Shown in pieces: positions 1-7,451 of a stretch of 9,402 nt of DNA (its first letter is position 1; each line of letters begins with the position of its first letter). Source of the stretch: Flavobacteriaceae bacterium. GTDB taxonomy: Bacteria; Bacteroidota; Bacteroidia; Flavobacteriales; Flavobacteriaceae. The notes below the pieces were generated by a model. The model saw only the letters and a program-made list of their open reading frames with translations, had not been told where the DNA came from and made no database searches. The stretch lies in assembly GCA_023700885.1 (NCBI GenBank), contig JAMPYA010000076.1, positions 1-9,402 of the forward strand, in the 5' to 3' direction. The translations under genes were made by a program, and so were the position numbers.

Positions 1-956
1 ACTAAATAACGTTCTTTTTTTTCTGGAACCACAGATAATAATAATACTCCTACTAATGTCCAAATTAATGTAAATTGATACACTTTTAGATTTTCAACTC
101 TTGATTTTAGATATGGATATATTAATGAAACGATAGCCGGAATAGCCCAAATACCAGTTTGAATTGGAAAACTCCAGTAATGATACCAAGGTCTAACATG
201 TCTATTGGTCCATGCATCTGCTTCTTTATCAGAAATATATTCAACTGCAGAAGTATCAGAAAAATAAATATATAAAGGCCACCAGCTGCTCATTAATAAA
301 ATCACCAACAACCCAATTACCAATGGAAACCACTTATTTTTGAAGTTTTTAAATTTATATATAATCGCATAAGTAATTAGAAAAGGTGTCAGTAGAGAAA
401 ACATACCTATTGGACCTTTACTCATAAACGATAATCCAATAAAAATAGCTGCAATAAGAATATTTTTCCAACGATTATCATCACTTTCAAAAAACTGAAA
501 TAAAAACCAAATGGCTGCTAACATAAATGAGTGGGTAAACACATCCCATGTTCCATCTCTTGCAATAAAAATTATATAAAATGATGTAGCTAAAATAAGT
601 GTATTAACAAATGATTGCTTTTTATCTTTAAGTAATGAAACCGATAAAAAATAAAACATCAAAATTAAAAAAACACCACTTAAAGCCGCAGGTGCTCTCA
701 TTACAAGCAAACTTTTAAAACCAAATAACATACCAGAAATTGCAGACAACCACGTTGGCAATGGTGGTTTTTCATAACGTGGTTCCAAATTCATGGTGGT
801 TAACAACCAATTATTATAGTTTACCATTTCTTTGGCTGCAATAAAATTACGAGCCTCCATAATGTTGGTAAATAAAACATCAAGATGCGAGAAAAAAAGT
901 ATGATACTTACTAATAATAGTATTACTACATAGTTTTTATCCGAAATCCATTTCAT
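1..956 (-). CDS. ArnT-like GT39 family membrane glycosyltransferase (partial, C-terminus off the left edge)
   Basis: The 318 N-terminal residues are visible and the gene continues beyond position 1. The protein is a polytopic inner-membrane enzyme of the GT39/ArnT/PMT type, which moves a sugar from a polyprenyl-phosphate donor to a lipid or protein acceptor on the periplasmic side. A first membrane helix spans about residues 9-23. It is followed by the family's first periplasmic loop with an acidic residue in MEAR (E34) and the motif YEKPPLPTW (61-69), which matches the RYEKP-type motif of ArnT relatives. Further hydrophobic helices lie at about 84-107, 118-131, 142-156, 166-176, 184-200 and 209-223, and the visible end PEKKERYL (311-318) resembles the PxKxxRYLLP motif of the family. 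The ATG at 956-954 overlaps the tamB stop (ATGA), so it is probably translated by coupling from the tamB message. Donor and acceptor cannot be read from the sequence; lipid A, another glycolipid or a protein are all possible. Confidence 0.88.
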   Translation of the reverse strand, partial: MKWISDKNYVVILLLVSIILFFSHLDVLFTNIMEARNFIAAKEMVNYNNWLLTTMNLEPRYEKPPLPTWLSAISGMLFGFKSLLVMRAPAALSGVFLILMFYFLSVSLLKDKKQSFVNTLILATSFYIIFIARDGTWDVFTHSFMLAAIWFLFQFFESDDNRWKNILIAAIFIGLSFMSKGPIGMFSLLTPFLITYAIIYKFKNFKNKWFPLVIGLLVILLMSSWWPLYIYFSDTSAVEYISDKEADAWTNRHVRPWYHYWSFPIQTGIWAIPAIVSLIYPYLKSRVENLKVYQFTLIWTLVGVLLLSVVPEKKERYL

Positions 957-3900
957 TTAAGAGGAAATTTATTATTGCTTAACGTATCGATTTTAGTTTT
1001 ATTTGGAATTACAAAAGTTTTTCGTGACGGAATTGCCTCTTTTATTTTATCTAAATTTTTATCACTTTCATCTTCTTTCTTCTTTTTTAATCGAAGTTTT
1101 TCTAGTAATTCATTAAAACTATCAAAATCTACTTGGTATGAAAGTCCGATTCCTTGTGTATATCCATCTTCTTCATCCAAATATTGAATTTCATTTTGTC
1201 TGTTAAAAACTGTTGAACGCAAGGAACCTTCTTCATTCAATAAAAATTCTACTTTAATTTCACCAATAACATTATTTTGTGTTCTTGAGCCAACTGGAAC
1301 TCCAATTTTACCATTAATTAATATTCTATCATTAATTTGTGTATCTACAGAAATATCAACCTGGTCATCTATTCTTTGACTGAGAACTGATCGTTTATCG
1401 CCCGCTGTATAATCTACTCCTATTTGAAATTTACCATCTTCACTGTTTAAAATATCCGATAAAACGCCTGATACTACATCAGAAGTTGTCCCTGATATTG
1501 CAGAAGTTCCATCAAAAGTAAATTCATTTTCGTTAAAAAAACTTTTGGTTACCAACAATGAAAAGAATTGACGCATTTTTTTATTTTGATCATTATCATT
1601 CAGTTTAAATGCTAACTCTGAATTAACTGCTGTGCTCGAATTCGGAATTTGAATGTCAAATTCTTTTTGAGTATCGAACAATTCTCCGCTAAATTTAGTT
1701 ATTAAATTAACGGGTATTTTTCTGTTGGTTGCGATATTTTCTAAAAATACACGGGGATTTGCTTTAAGATTATATACTGCTTCTATATCAACTTGAGCAC
1801 TGTATGGACTTCCGTTCCAAGAGATTGTACCTCCTTTAACAACTTTAAAAGGTTTATCAATAATTCCGCCATATTTAAAATTATAGGTTCCGTTATCTAC
1901 CACAAAATCGCCGTACATATTAAATTTGCCACGGGTATTTATTTCTATTTGCAAATCACCTATTCCGCTTCCTTTTAAGTAACTTCCTGTAGATTGATCC
2001 AACACCATTTCTACTACAGCATCTTTAGTTACGTTGATATTAAAATTAAGTGATAATCCTTTTAAATTCTCTAAATATTTATCTTTAAATGATTTTGATT
2101 CTTCAACAATTTCTTTGCTTTTAAAATGAATTAGCTTGAAATTTTCAACCGTTTTAACGTCACTTAATGGAATCACAAAGTGTGTATTTCTATTAGTTTT
2201 CCCGTTTACATCAATAGTTAATCTATCTGTAAATCCTATGATAGTTGCTTCACCTGCTAAATAACCGGTTCCGTAATACAAAGAATTTTCAGTCTGTTTT
2301 GTATTTAAAACAAGTAAATTTTTTGTAGTTGCCGTAAGATCTAAAAACCAATCTTTAAATTTGCTATGAGTAATTGAACCATTCAAAATTCCTTTTGAAT
2401 TAAAGGTTGCATCTTTTAAATCAACATCCATAAAAATAAATGATTGACCCTTAACCTCTACCACTGAGGTTCCGTCAAATTCATAATTTACATTTAAATA
2501 AGGTATTTCCATACCTGCTTTATCCAGATATAAAAATCCGTTAATATCAGGATTTTCAAGTAATCCGGTTGCTTTTAACTCTCCATAAAGATCGCCTCTA
2601 ATATTAGTAATAGTCCCTTTTCCTAGTACGCTAAAAGCATCAATTTCAAAATTTTCTAAATTGATATCGAGGTCTAATGTTGGCTTTTTCGGATTAAAAT
2701 CGATATAACCTTCAGCAATTAAACTGTTCCATACTTTTCTTTTTAAAGCCAAATTAACTTGATATTTTTTGTAGGAATTCGTACCTAATAAATCAAGTTT
2801 TAGATTTCCATAGGCTAAATCATTAATTTTTAAATCAGATATTTCAACTTTAGAAATCGGAGTAATTTGTTTATTCTCTTCCAAAATATTAACCAATCCA
2901 TTTAAAATTCCCTCCATTTTAATGAATTTTATTGGAGGAATCACTTTGGATAGTTCCACATTTTCAAATTGAAGAAGAATGTCTTTTTTTTCTAGTCCTT
3001 TTAGATTTCCTGAAATATCAATTTTTTGATTTCCAGATTCTATATTAATCAAATTAATATCGATGTTTTTAGAGACATCATCATATATTAATTGACTTCT
3101 TTCTAAATTTTTAGGATTGATAATCCACTCATTATCTCTAATATTTACAATTGATTTTTCTATTCCAACAATCGATTTATTCTCTTTATTTATAGTATGA
3201 AAAAACGATAATTGATACGTATCATTTTTTTCTAACCCACCTTCCATAGAAGATTTAATAAATAAAGTATCGTTCAATGTTTTGTTTACCATGTTTACTT
3301 TACGAAAACTAAACTGATCTATATCCAACTGTTCTACAGATAGTTGTGTGTTAAATAACGGATTTTTATTATCAATTTGTAAATAAATATCGTTAAAAGT
3401 ATATTTAAAAGCTTCCAATTTGGGCGATTTAAAATTGAGTTTAAATTGTTCTCTATCAGAATCTATACTTCCTTTTATAAATGTATTGGAAGCTAATTTA
3501 ATTTCAGGATAAAACACTTCAATTAATTTATTGTAGATATGAAACTGAAAATCTACAAATTGTCCTTTTGATACTTTAAAAGGTTTGTAATGTGTATAAA
3601 TACTGCCTAATGAATTACGAGCAATTTTAATAATCTCTTCAAATTTAAATTTACCCGATAAACTTCCTTCTATAATGTCTTTAGAATTGATATCAATATG
3701 TCTAATTCCTTCATTAAAAGCAGATGAAATAGTAAAATCTGTAAATTGATAGGTATCTTTTTCATTTTGGTAAGAGGCATTTTTAAAGTTAATACTTCCA
3801 ACCAAATCATTTAAAGAGTTTCCTTTAACATCAAAATTGAGGTTTCCTTTTAAGAGCGCTAAACTATCACGTGTAAATAAATTGAGTTTATTTATATGGG

Positions 3901-5419
3901 CATAATCAACTTTTGCATTAAATTTATAGGTGTATATTTTACCGGTTAAATCTGCTAAACCATCAAATTGCAATTTGATATTTTCGTCAGTCATAGCAAC
4001 TAAACCGTTAAACTGCATGTTTTTATAAATACCGTTAACACTTATATTTTTATACAAATAATCTTTAAATTGAAATTTTGTTATTTCCCCTTCAACATTT
4101 GTATTTAATTTTTTAAGGGTAAAACCAGTTCCTTTTACTTTTGCATCTAGTGAGAATAAACCAACATTTGAGTTGTTTGTATAGTTACCTAAGTTAAAAT
4201 CGTAAACAGAAACTTTTCCATCATAATTTACATTTTCAAGTTGATCTATATTATTTAAATTTCCGTTAGCAAAAACTTCGCCCAAATCAGTTAATAAAAA
4301 GACATTTCCTTTTAATTGTTTCTTTGTTACTGTTGTACTTCCATGTAATTTAATTTGTCCTAAACTTATAAATTCTTTGGGTAATGATTTTCCTAAAATA
4401 TGAGGTAATAATTTAGTAAGATGATTGTAATTAGTTTCCAATTCATTCCAATTGGCATTTAATTGAAAAGGTTTTTCTCGTTCAAAACTGTTAATTAAAT
4501 GAAAATTTCCGCTCACTTTTGCATTAGATGATGAGCTTAACTGAAAATCATTCAATAACAAATTATTCAAAGTCCCACTCATTTGAGTTGAAATTTGCAT
4601 TTGATCATTATCACCAATTTCTGCATAAAACTTACGAACATCAATTAATGAAATTGAAGCTTCTTTGATATTGGCATTGATGTTTACTTTATTGTTAAAA
4701 TCACTTAAATCTTCTCTTTTATAAGTAAAAATTAGTTCAGCATTAATGTTTGAAGTTGGGGTTTTTAAAACAGCATTCAATAATTCTATTTTTTCTGGAC
4801 TATAACTAAATTGAGCTGTTAAATCTTTAATTTCAATGGTATTATTATCAATTAATGCTAATTGTTTAATTTGAGCAAATACTTTTGGACCTTGTATTTT
4901 AAAATTATTGATAGTTCCTTCTACTTTTTTAAAAAATGCTTTTAAAGGTCGAGGATTGTTATCATCAATTATATAAACTTCTCCTCCATTTAATTGAATT
5001 TCAGACGCTTTTAACACAAACTCTCTCTTTATTTTTTTATCTGAAGGATTATCAAATAACTTTAAAAAATGTGAAAAATTATCATCTGTTTCACCTTTGT
5101 AAATCTTAATCTTTAGATACAATTCATCAAAAGAAACTTTTTTAAAGTCTAAATTTTCATTTAACAATCTTTTATAATCTTCAATATTAATGGTAAGTTT
5201 TTTAACATAGACCATAGAATCTTGATGATGATCTTTTATTTCTACACCTTTTAGTTTTATAACTCTTAAAGAAGAAAGATCAACTTTATCTACATAAATC
5301 GCTGTATTATAATCAGCATTTATCTGATTCATAACTAAATGCGCCAATACTGTTTGTACCTTAGGAATCATTAACAACATACTCAATGTTCCTAAGCTCA
5401 ATATGGTAAAAATAACCAA
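953..5419 (-). CDS. tamB: TamB-type translocation/assembly module protein (DUF490, AsmA-like)
   Basis: A giant envelope protein (1488 residues from the TTG at 5419) with one N-terminal membrane helix (about residues 2-18), then a very long, repetitive beta-rich periplasmic region. A C-terminal TamB/DUF490 domain covers roughly residues 1080-1430, with family-like segments DNGTYNFKYGGIIDKPFKV (about 1172-1190), GVDYTAGD (about 1337) and NDRILINGKIGVPVG (about 1360). TamB proteins form a groove-shaped bridge from inner to outer membrane and work with a BamA-family partner (TamA, or the lipoprotein TamL in Bacteroidota) in outer-membrane protein assembly and phospholipid transfer. A Lys-rich tail, KLRLKKKKEDESDK, lies near 1446. 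The start is uncertain: the TTG start would leave no basic residues before the helix, while the frame stays open upstream to a stop at 5473-5471 and encodes a basic stretch (IRRIKKIAVR) reachable only from ATT at 5449-5447 or a similar rare codon. The gene shares an operon with the overlapping GT39 gene and diverges from tsaD. Confidence 0.93.
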   Translation of the reverse strand: MVIFTILSLGTLSMLLMIPKVQTVLAHLVMNQINADYNTAIYVDKVDLSSLRVIKLKGVEIKDHHQDSMVYVKKLTINIEDYKRLLNENLDFKKVSFDELYLKIKIYKGETDDNFSHFLKLFDNPSDKKIKREFVLKASEIQLNGGEVYIIDDNNPRPLKAFFKKVEGTINNFKIQGPKVFAQIKQLALIDNNTIEIKDLTAQFSYSPEKIELLNAVLKTPTSNINAELIFTYKREDLSDFNNKVNINANIKEASISLIDVRKFYAEIGDNDQMQISTQMSGTLNNLLLNDFQLSSSSNAKVSGNFHLINSFEREKPFQLNANWNELETNYNHLTKLLPHILGKSLPKEFISLGQIKLHGSTTVTKKQLKGNVFLLTDLGEVFANGNLNNIDQLENVNYDGKVSVYDFNLGNYTNNSNVGLFSLDAKVKGTGFTLKKLNTNVEGEITKFQFKDYLYKNISVNGIYKNMQFNGLVAMTDENIKLQFDGLADLTGKIYTYKFNAKVDYAHINKLNLFTRDSLALLKGNLNFDVKGNSLNDLVGSINFKNASYQNEKDTYQFTDFTISSAFNEGIRHIDINSKDIIEGSLSGKFKFEEIIKIARNSLGSIYTHYKPFKVSKGQFVDFQFHIYNKLIEVFYPEIKLASNTFIKGSIDSDREQFKLNFKSPKLEAFKYTFNDIYLQIDNKNPLFNTQLSVEQLDIDQFSFRKVNMVNKTLNDTLFIKSSMEGGLEKNDTYQLSFFHTINKENKSIVGIEKSIVNIRDNEWIINPKNLERSQLIYDDVSKNIDINLINIESGNQKIDISGNLKGLEKKDILLQFENVELSKVIPPIKFIKMEGILNGLVNILEENKQITPISKVEISDLKINDLAYGNLKLDLLGTNSYKKYQVNLALKRKVWNSLIAEGYIDFNPKKPTLDLDINLENFEIDAFSVLGKGTITNIRGDLYGELKATGLLENPDINGFLYLDKAGMEIPYLNVNYEFDGTSVVEVKGQSFIFMDVDLKDATFNSKGILNGSITHSKFKDWFLDLTATTKNLLVLNTKQTENSLYYGTGYLAGEATIIGFTDRLTIDVNGKTNRNTHFVIPLSDVKTVENFKLIHFKSKEIVEESKSFKDKYLENLKGLSLNFNINVTKDAVVEMVLDQSTGSYLKGSGIGDLQIEINTRGKFNMYGDFVVDNGTYNFKYGGIIDKPFKVVKGGTISWNGSPYSAQVDIEAVYNLKANPRVFLENIATNRKIPVNLITKFSGELFDTQKEFDIQIPNSSTAVNSELAFKLNDNDQNKKMRQFFSLLVTKSFFNENEFTFDGTSAISGTTSDVVSGVLSDILNSEDGKFQIGVDYTAGDKRSVLSQRIDDQVDISVDTQINDRILINGKIGVPVGSRTQNNVIGEIKVEFLLNEEGSLRSTVFNRQNEIQYLDEEDGYTQGIGLSYQVDFDSFNELLEKLRLKKKKEDESDKNLDKIKEAIPSRKTFVIPNKTKIDTLSNNKFPLK

Positions 5420-5455
5420 TCGTACTGCTATTTTTTTTATTCGTCTAATAACTTC

Positions 5456-5463
5456 TACCTTTG
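5456..5463 (+). promoter_or_regulatory. Probable tsaD promoter -7 box (TACCTTTG)
   Basis: TACCTTTG is a full match to the Bacteroidota -7 consensus TAnnTTTG and lies 38 bp before the tsaD ATG, implying a 5' leader of about 30 nt. No good -33 TTTG is visible at the expected distance, where there is a T-run. The same bases read on the other strand as AAAGGTAGA, which could act as a ribosome binding site for an upstream tamB start. Confidence 0.45.
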
Positions 5464-5475
5464 TAAACGGTTACA

Positions 5476-5483
5476 CAATATTA
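5476..5483 (-). promoter_or_regulatory. Possible tamB promoter -7 box (TAATATTG on the minus strand)
   Basis: TAATATTG differs from TAnnTTTG at one position and lies on the minus strand ahead of tamB, 27 bp before the ATT candidate start and 57 bp before the TTG start. No clear -33 element is seen. It overlaps the transcript leader expected for divergent tsaD, so the two promoters would be nearly back to back. Confidence 0.28.
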
Positions 5484-5501
5484 ACGCTTTATTTTAAATT
5501 G

Positions 5502-6530
5502 ATGAGCATAAAGGACCTCTATATTTTAGGCATTGAATCTTCTTGTGATGATACAAGTGCTGCTATCATTTATAACGGAAAAGTACTTTCTAATGTTGTA
5601 GCAGGACAAAAAATTCATGAAGCTTATGGAGGTGTTGTTCCAGAATTGGCTTCTAGAGCTCACCAGCAAAATATTGTACCGGTTGTTCACCAAGCCTTAA
5701 AAGTAGCAAATATCAATAAAAATCAATTATCAGCCATTGCCTTTACTAACGGTCCGGGACTTATGGGGTCACTTTTGGTAGGAACATCTTTCGCAAAATC
5801 GATGGCATTATCTTTAAGAATTCCATTGATTGCTGTAAATCATATGCAAGCACATATTTTAGCTCATTTTATAGAAGATGAAAACCAATCTGTACCTCCA
5901 TTCCCTTTCATTTGTTTAACCATAAGTGGCGGACATACACAATTGGTAAAAGTGACCAATTATTTTGAATTTGAAATTTTAGGCGAAACTACCGATGATG
6001 CGGTTGGTGAAGCTTTTGATAAAACCGCTAAAATTTTAGGTTTACCTTATCCTGGTGGACCATTAATTGATAAATATGCTCTTTTAGGAAACCCAAAAGC
6101 CTTTAGTTTTACAAAACCTAAAGTAGGCGATTTAGAATTTAGTTTCAGTGGTTTAAAAACCGGAATACTTTATTTTATTCAGAAAAATATTAAAGAAAAT
6201 CCTCAATTTATTAAACAAAATCTACCAGATATCTGCGCATCTGTTCAACGCACTATTGTTGAAATATTGATGGAAAAAATTTATAATGCAGTTAAACAAA
6301 CCGGGATTACTCATATTGCCATTGCAGGTGGCGTGAGTGCTAATTCTGAAATTCGAAAAACATTAAAAGCAACAGAGCAACTTCATGGTTGGAATACTTA
6401 TATCCCTAAGTTTGAGTATACAACAGACAATGCTGCAATGATTGGAATTGTTGGGTATTTAAAATATTTACAAAACTCTTTTTCAAATCAATCAATTTCG
6501 GCAAGAGCCAGATTGGGAATAGAGGATTGA
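5502..6530 (+). CDS. tsaD: TsaD, tRNA N6-threonylcarbamoyladenosine (t6A37) transferase subunit
   Basis: This is the catalytic subunit that transfers threonylcarbamoyl from TC-AMP to A37 of ANN-decoding tRNAs, acting in the cytoplasm with TsaB and TsaE. The protein is 342 residues, the usual length for bacterial TsaD. It begins LGIESSCDDTSAA (9-21), the ASKHA-fold phosphate loop, and carries metal-binding HMQAH (H114, H118), ISGGHTQL (141-148), DDAVGEAFDKTAKILGLPYP (165-184), the nucleotide-binding AGGVSAN (275-281) and TDNAAM with the third metal ligand D309. All key residues are present. The ATG at 5502 was chosen over an in-frame GTG-like start at 5403 because the 33 extra residues are unlike the family and would run over the divergent promoter region and into tamB. 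The two other subunits are not in the window. Confidence 0.97.
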   Translation: MSIKDLYILGIESSCDDTSAAIIYNGKVLSNVVAGQKIHEAYGGVVPELASRAHQQNIVPVVHQALKVANINKNQLSAIAFTNGPGLMGSLLVGTSFAKSMALSLRIPLIAVNHMQAHILAHFIEDENQSVPPFPFICLTISGGHTQLVKVTNYFEFEILGETTDDAVGEAFDKTAKILGLPYPGGPLIDKYALLGNPKAFSFTKPKVGDLEFSFSGLKTGILYFIQKNIKENPQFIKQNLPDICASVQRTIVEILMEKIYNAVKQTGITHIAIAGGVSANSEIRKTLKATEQLHGWNTYIPKFEYTTDNAAMIGIVGYLKYLQNSFSNQSISARARLGIED

Positions 6531-6535
6531 TTGTT

Positions 6536-6564
6536 AAAAAAAAAGAACTCCTTATAAAGTTCTT
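6536..6564 (-). terminator. Hairpin with T-run on the minus strand (intrinsic terminator)
   Basis: AAGAACT (6543-6549) pairs perfectly with AGTTCTT (6558-6564) around an 8-nt loop. On the minus strand the stem is followed directly by an unbroken run of T (complement of the A-run 6536-6544), the classic form of an intrinsic terminator. On the plus strand the stem is followed only by a broken T-rich tract (CATCATTTATT), so it may also end the tsaD transcript, but weakly. The stem is short and AT-rich. Confidence 0.5.
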
Positions 6565-6596
6565 CATCATTTATTGGCTGCTTAATTTAGTAATGT
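6536..6596 (-). ncRNA. Candidate small RNA between tsaD and the CDF-like gene (speculative)
   Basis: A minus-strand TAAATTTG box (6609-6602) and a minus-strand terminator (6564-6536) bracket about 60 nt with no minus-strand gene to account for either. A transcript starting near 6596 would end in the hairpin and its T-run. I recognise no known RNA family, and the -33 element is poor, so this is an inference from the signal pair alone. The alternative is that the hairpin serves tsaD in both directions and the box is chance in AT-rich DNA. Confidence 0.22.
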
Positions 6597-6601
6597 ACGC
6601 A

Positions 6602-6609
6602 CAAATTTA
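6602..6609 (-). promoter_or_regulatory. Minus-strand promoter-like -7 box (TAAATTTG)
   Basis: TAAATTTG on the minus strand is a full match to TAnnTTTG. It points away from the CDF-like gene and toward the terminator hairpin 38 bp beyond it. No TTTG is seen at the -33 distance. It has no other gene to serve within 1 kb on that strand. Confidence 0.3.
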
Positions 6610-6629
6610 AATCAACTTTGAAATTGACT

Positions 6630-6637
6630 AAAATTTG
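6630..6637 (+). promoter_or_regulatory. Weak promoter candidate for the CDF-like gene (AAAATTTG)
   Basis: AAAATTTG differs from TAnnTTTG only at the first base and lies 24 bp before the ATG at 6662. A second one-mismatch box, CAACTTTG, is at 6613-6620. Neither has a convincing -33 element, so this only marks where a promoter is likely. Confidence 0.2.
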
Positions 6638-6661
6638 TCTTAATTTAATGATTAAAAATGT

Positions 6662-7312
6662 ATGACTTTATTAAGATCATCACTAGAAAATAAAAAGAGT
6701 CTTTATAACAGTGCTTTATTACTTGCCATTATAACAATTCTATACAATTTAGTCGAAGGTATTGTTTCAACTTATTTCGGTTATCAAGATGAAGCCTTAA
6801 CACTTTTTGGCTTTGGATTAGATAGTTTTATCGAAACCATTTCTGCAATTGGTATCACTCATATGATTATAAGAATAAAGAAGTTTCCAACATCAAGTAA
6901 AGGTTCTTTTGAAATTATAGCATTAAAAATTACTGGTTGGTGTTTTTATATTCTGGCAGTAACACTTACCATTTCTGCAATTTATAATATTATTGAAAAT
7001 CAAAAACCTACCTCAACTACTGCCGGAGTAATAATTGCGTTGATTTCTATTTTTACTATGTGGTTACTTATTAAAGTCAAACTTACAGTTGGTAAAAAAC
7101 TAAATTCAGTTGCCATTATTGCCGACGCTAAATGCAATCAGGTTTGTCTTTATATGTCCGTTTTATTATTAGTTTCTAGTGGCTTATGGATGCTTTTTAA
7201 AATTCCACATATAGATGCAATAGGATCTTTAGGTTTAGTTTATTTTTCTGTAAAGGAAGGAAAAGAAGCCTTTGAAAAAGCTAAAGGTATTGATAAATGC
7301 GGTTGTCATTAA
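6662..7312 (+). CDS. CDF-like cation transporter, membrane domain only, with Cx3C site
   Basis: A 216-residue polytopic membrane protein resembling the membrane half of cation diffusion facilitators, which export divalent metal from the cytoplasm. Hydrophobic helices lie at about residues 16-36, 44-70, 84-108, 119-138, 158-179 and a short one at 186-195. The helix-2 segment FGLDSFIE (51-58) aligns with the Asp site of YiiP (Dx3D), giving D54 and E58. The helix-5 segment ADAKCNQVC (154-162) aligns with the family's Hx3D but has C158 and C162 instead. After IDAIGSLG (184-191), typical of the last helix, the protein ends at KCGCH, so the usual C-terminal cytoplasmic dimer domain of about 80 residues is missing and replaced by a short Cys-Cys-His tail. 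The gene stands alone, between tsaD and the 102-bp repeats. Transport of a thiol-preferring metal is inferred; the substrate is not proven. Confidence 0.78.
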   Translation: MTLLRSSLENKKSLYNSALLLAIITILYNLVEGIVSTYFGYQDEALTLFGFGLDSFIETISAIGITHMIIRIKKFPTSSKGSFEIIALKITGWCFYILAVTLTISAIYNIIENQKPTSTTAGVIIALISIFTMWLLIKVKLTVGKKLNSVAIIADAKCNQVCLYMSVLLLVSSGLWMLFKIPHIDAIGSLGLVYFSVKEGKEAFEKAKGIDKCGCH

Positions 7313-7358
7313 TTTTAAATAATTAACCATTTAATTTTAGTATTTTTAAATTATTCTC

Positions 7359-7366
7359 AAGATTTG
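7359..7366 (+). promoter_or_regulatory. Weak promoter candidate upstream of the 102-bp repeats (AAGATTTG)
   Basis: AAGATTTG has one mismatch to TAnnTTTG. A transcript from here would start near 7373 and carry both 102-bp repeats in a leader of about 210 nt before yitT. There is no good -33 element, and no full-consensus box occurs within the repeats themselves. Confidence 0.22.
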
Positions 7367-7376
7367 TAACTAAATA

Positions 7377-7451
7377 ACTATGAAATAGCCATGTTTGCAA
7401 AAAAATACACTATGATGAAAAAATTTTAATCAAACTGGCATATTCCATATG
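7377..7451 (+). repeat. Imperfect inverted repeat, copy 1 (long hairpin)
   Basis: TATGAAATAGCCATGTTT (7379-7396) can pair with AAACTGGCATATTCCATA (7432-7449): 16 base pairs with one A-C mismatch and two single-base bulges, around a loop of about 35 nt. It could be an RNA hairpin in the yitT leader or a palindromic site in DNA. Confidence 0.55.

Noticed and set aside
975..1187. Plus-strand 70-codon ORF opposite the 3' end of tamB
   Set aside because: Low-complexity Ser/Phe-rich translation that is simply the complement of the Lys-rich tamB tail; no promoter and no family resemblance.
1793..1978. Plus-strand 61-codon ORF within tamB
   Set aside because: Antisense shadow of a well-supported coding region with no features of its own.
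5431..5438. Frameshift in the A-run at the tamB 5' end
   Set aside because: The other two frames upstream contain stops and no ATG, so a single-base slip there would not restore a normal start.
5403..5501. 33-residue N-terminal extension of TsaD
   Set aside because: The family starts at about MSIKDLYILGIESSCDDTS; the extension covers the divergent promoter region and overlaps tamB.
7313..7358. Terminator after the CDF-like gene
   Set aside because: The only inverted repeats are all A/T and short with no T-run; indistinguishable from background in this AT-rich stretch.
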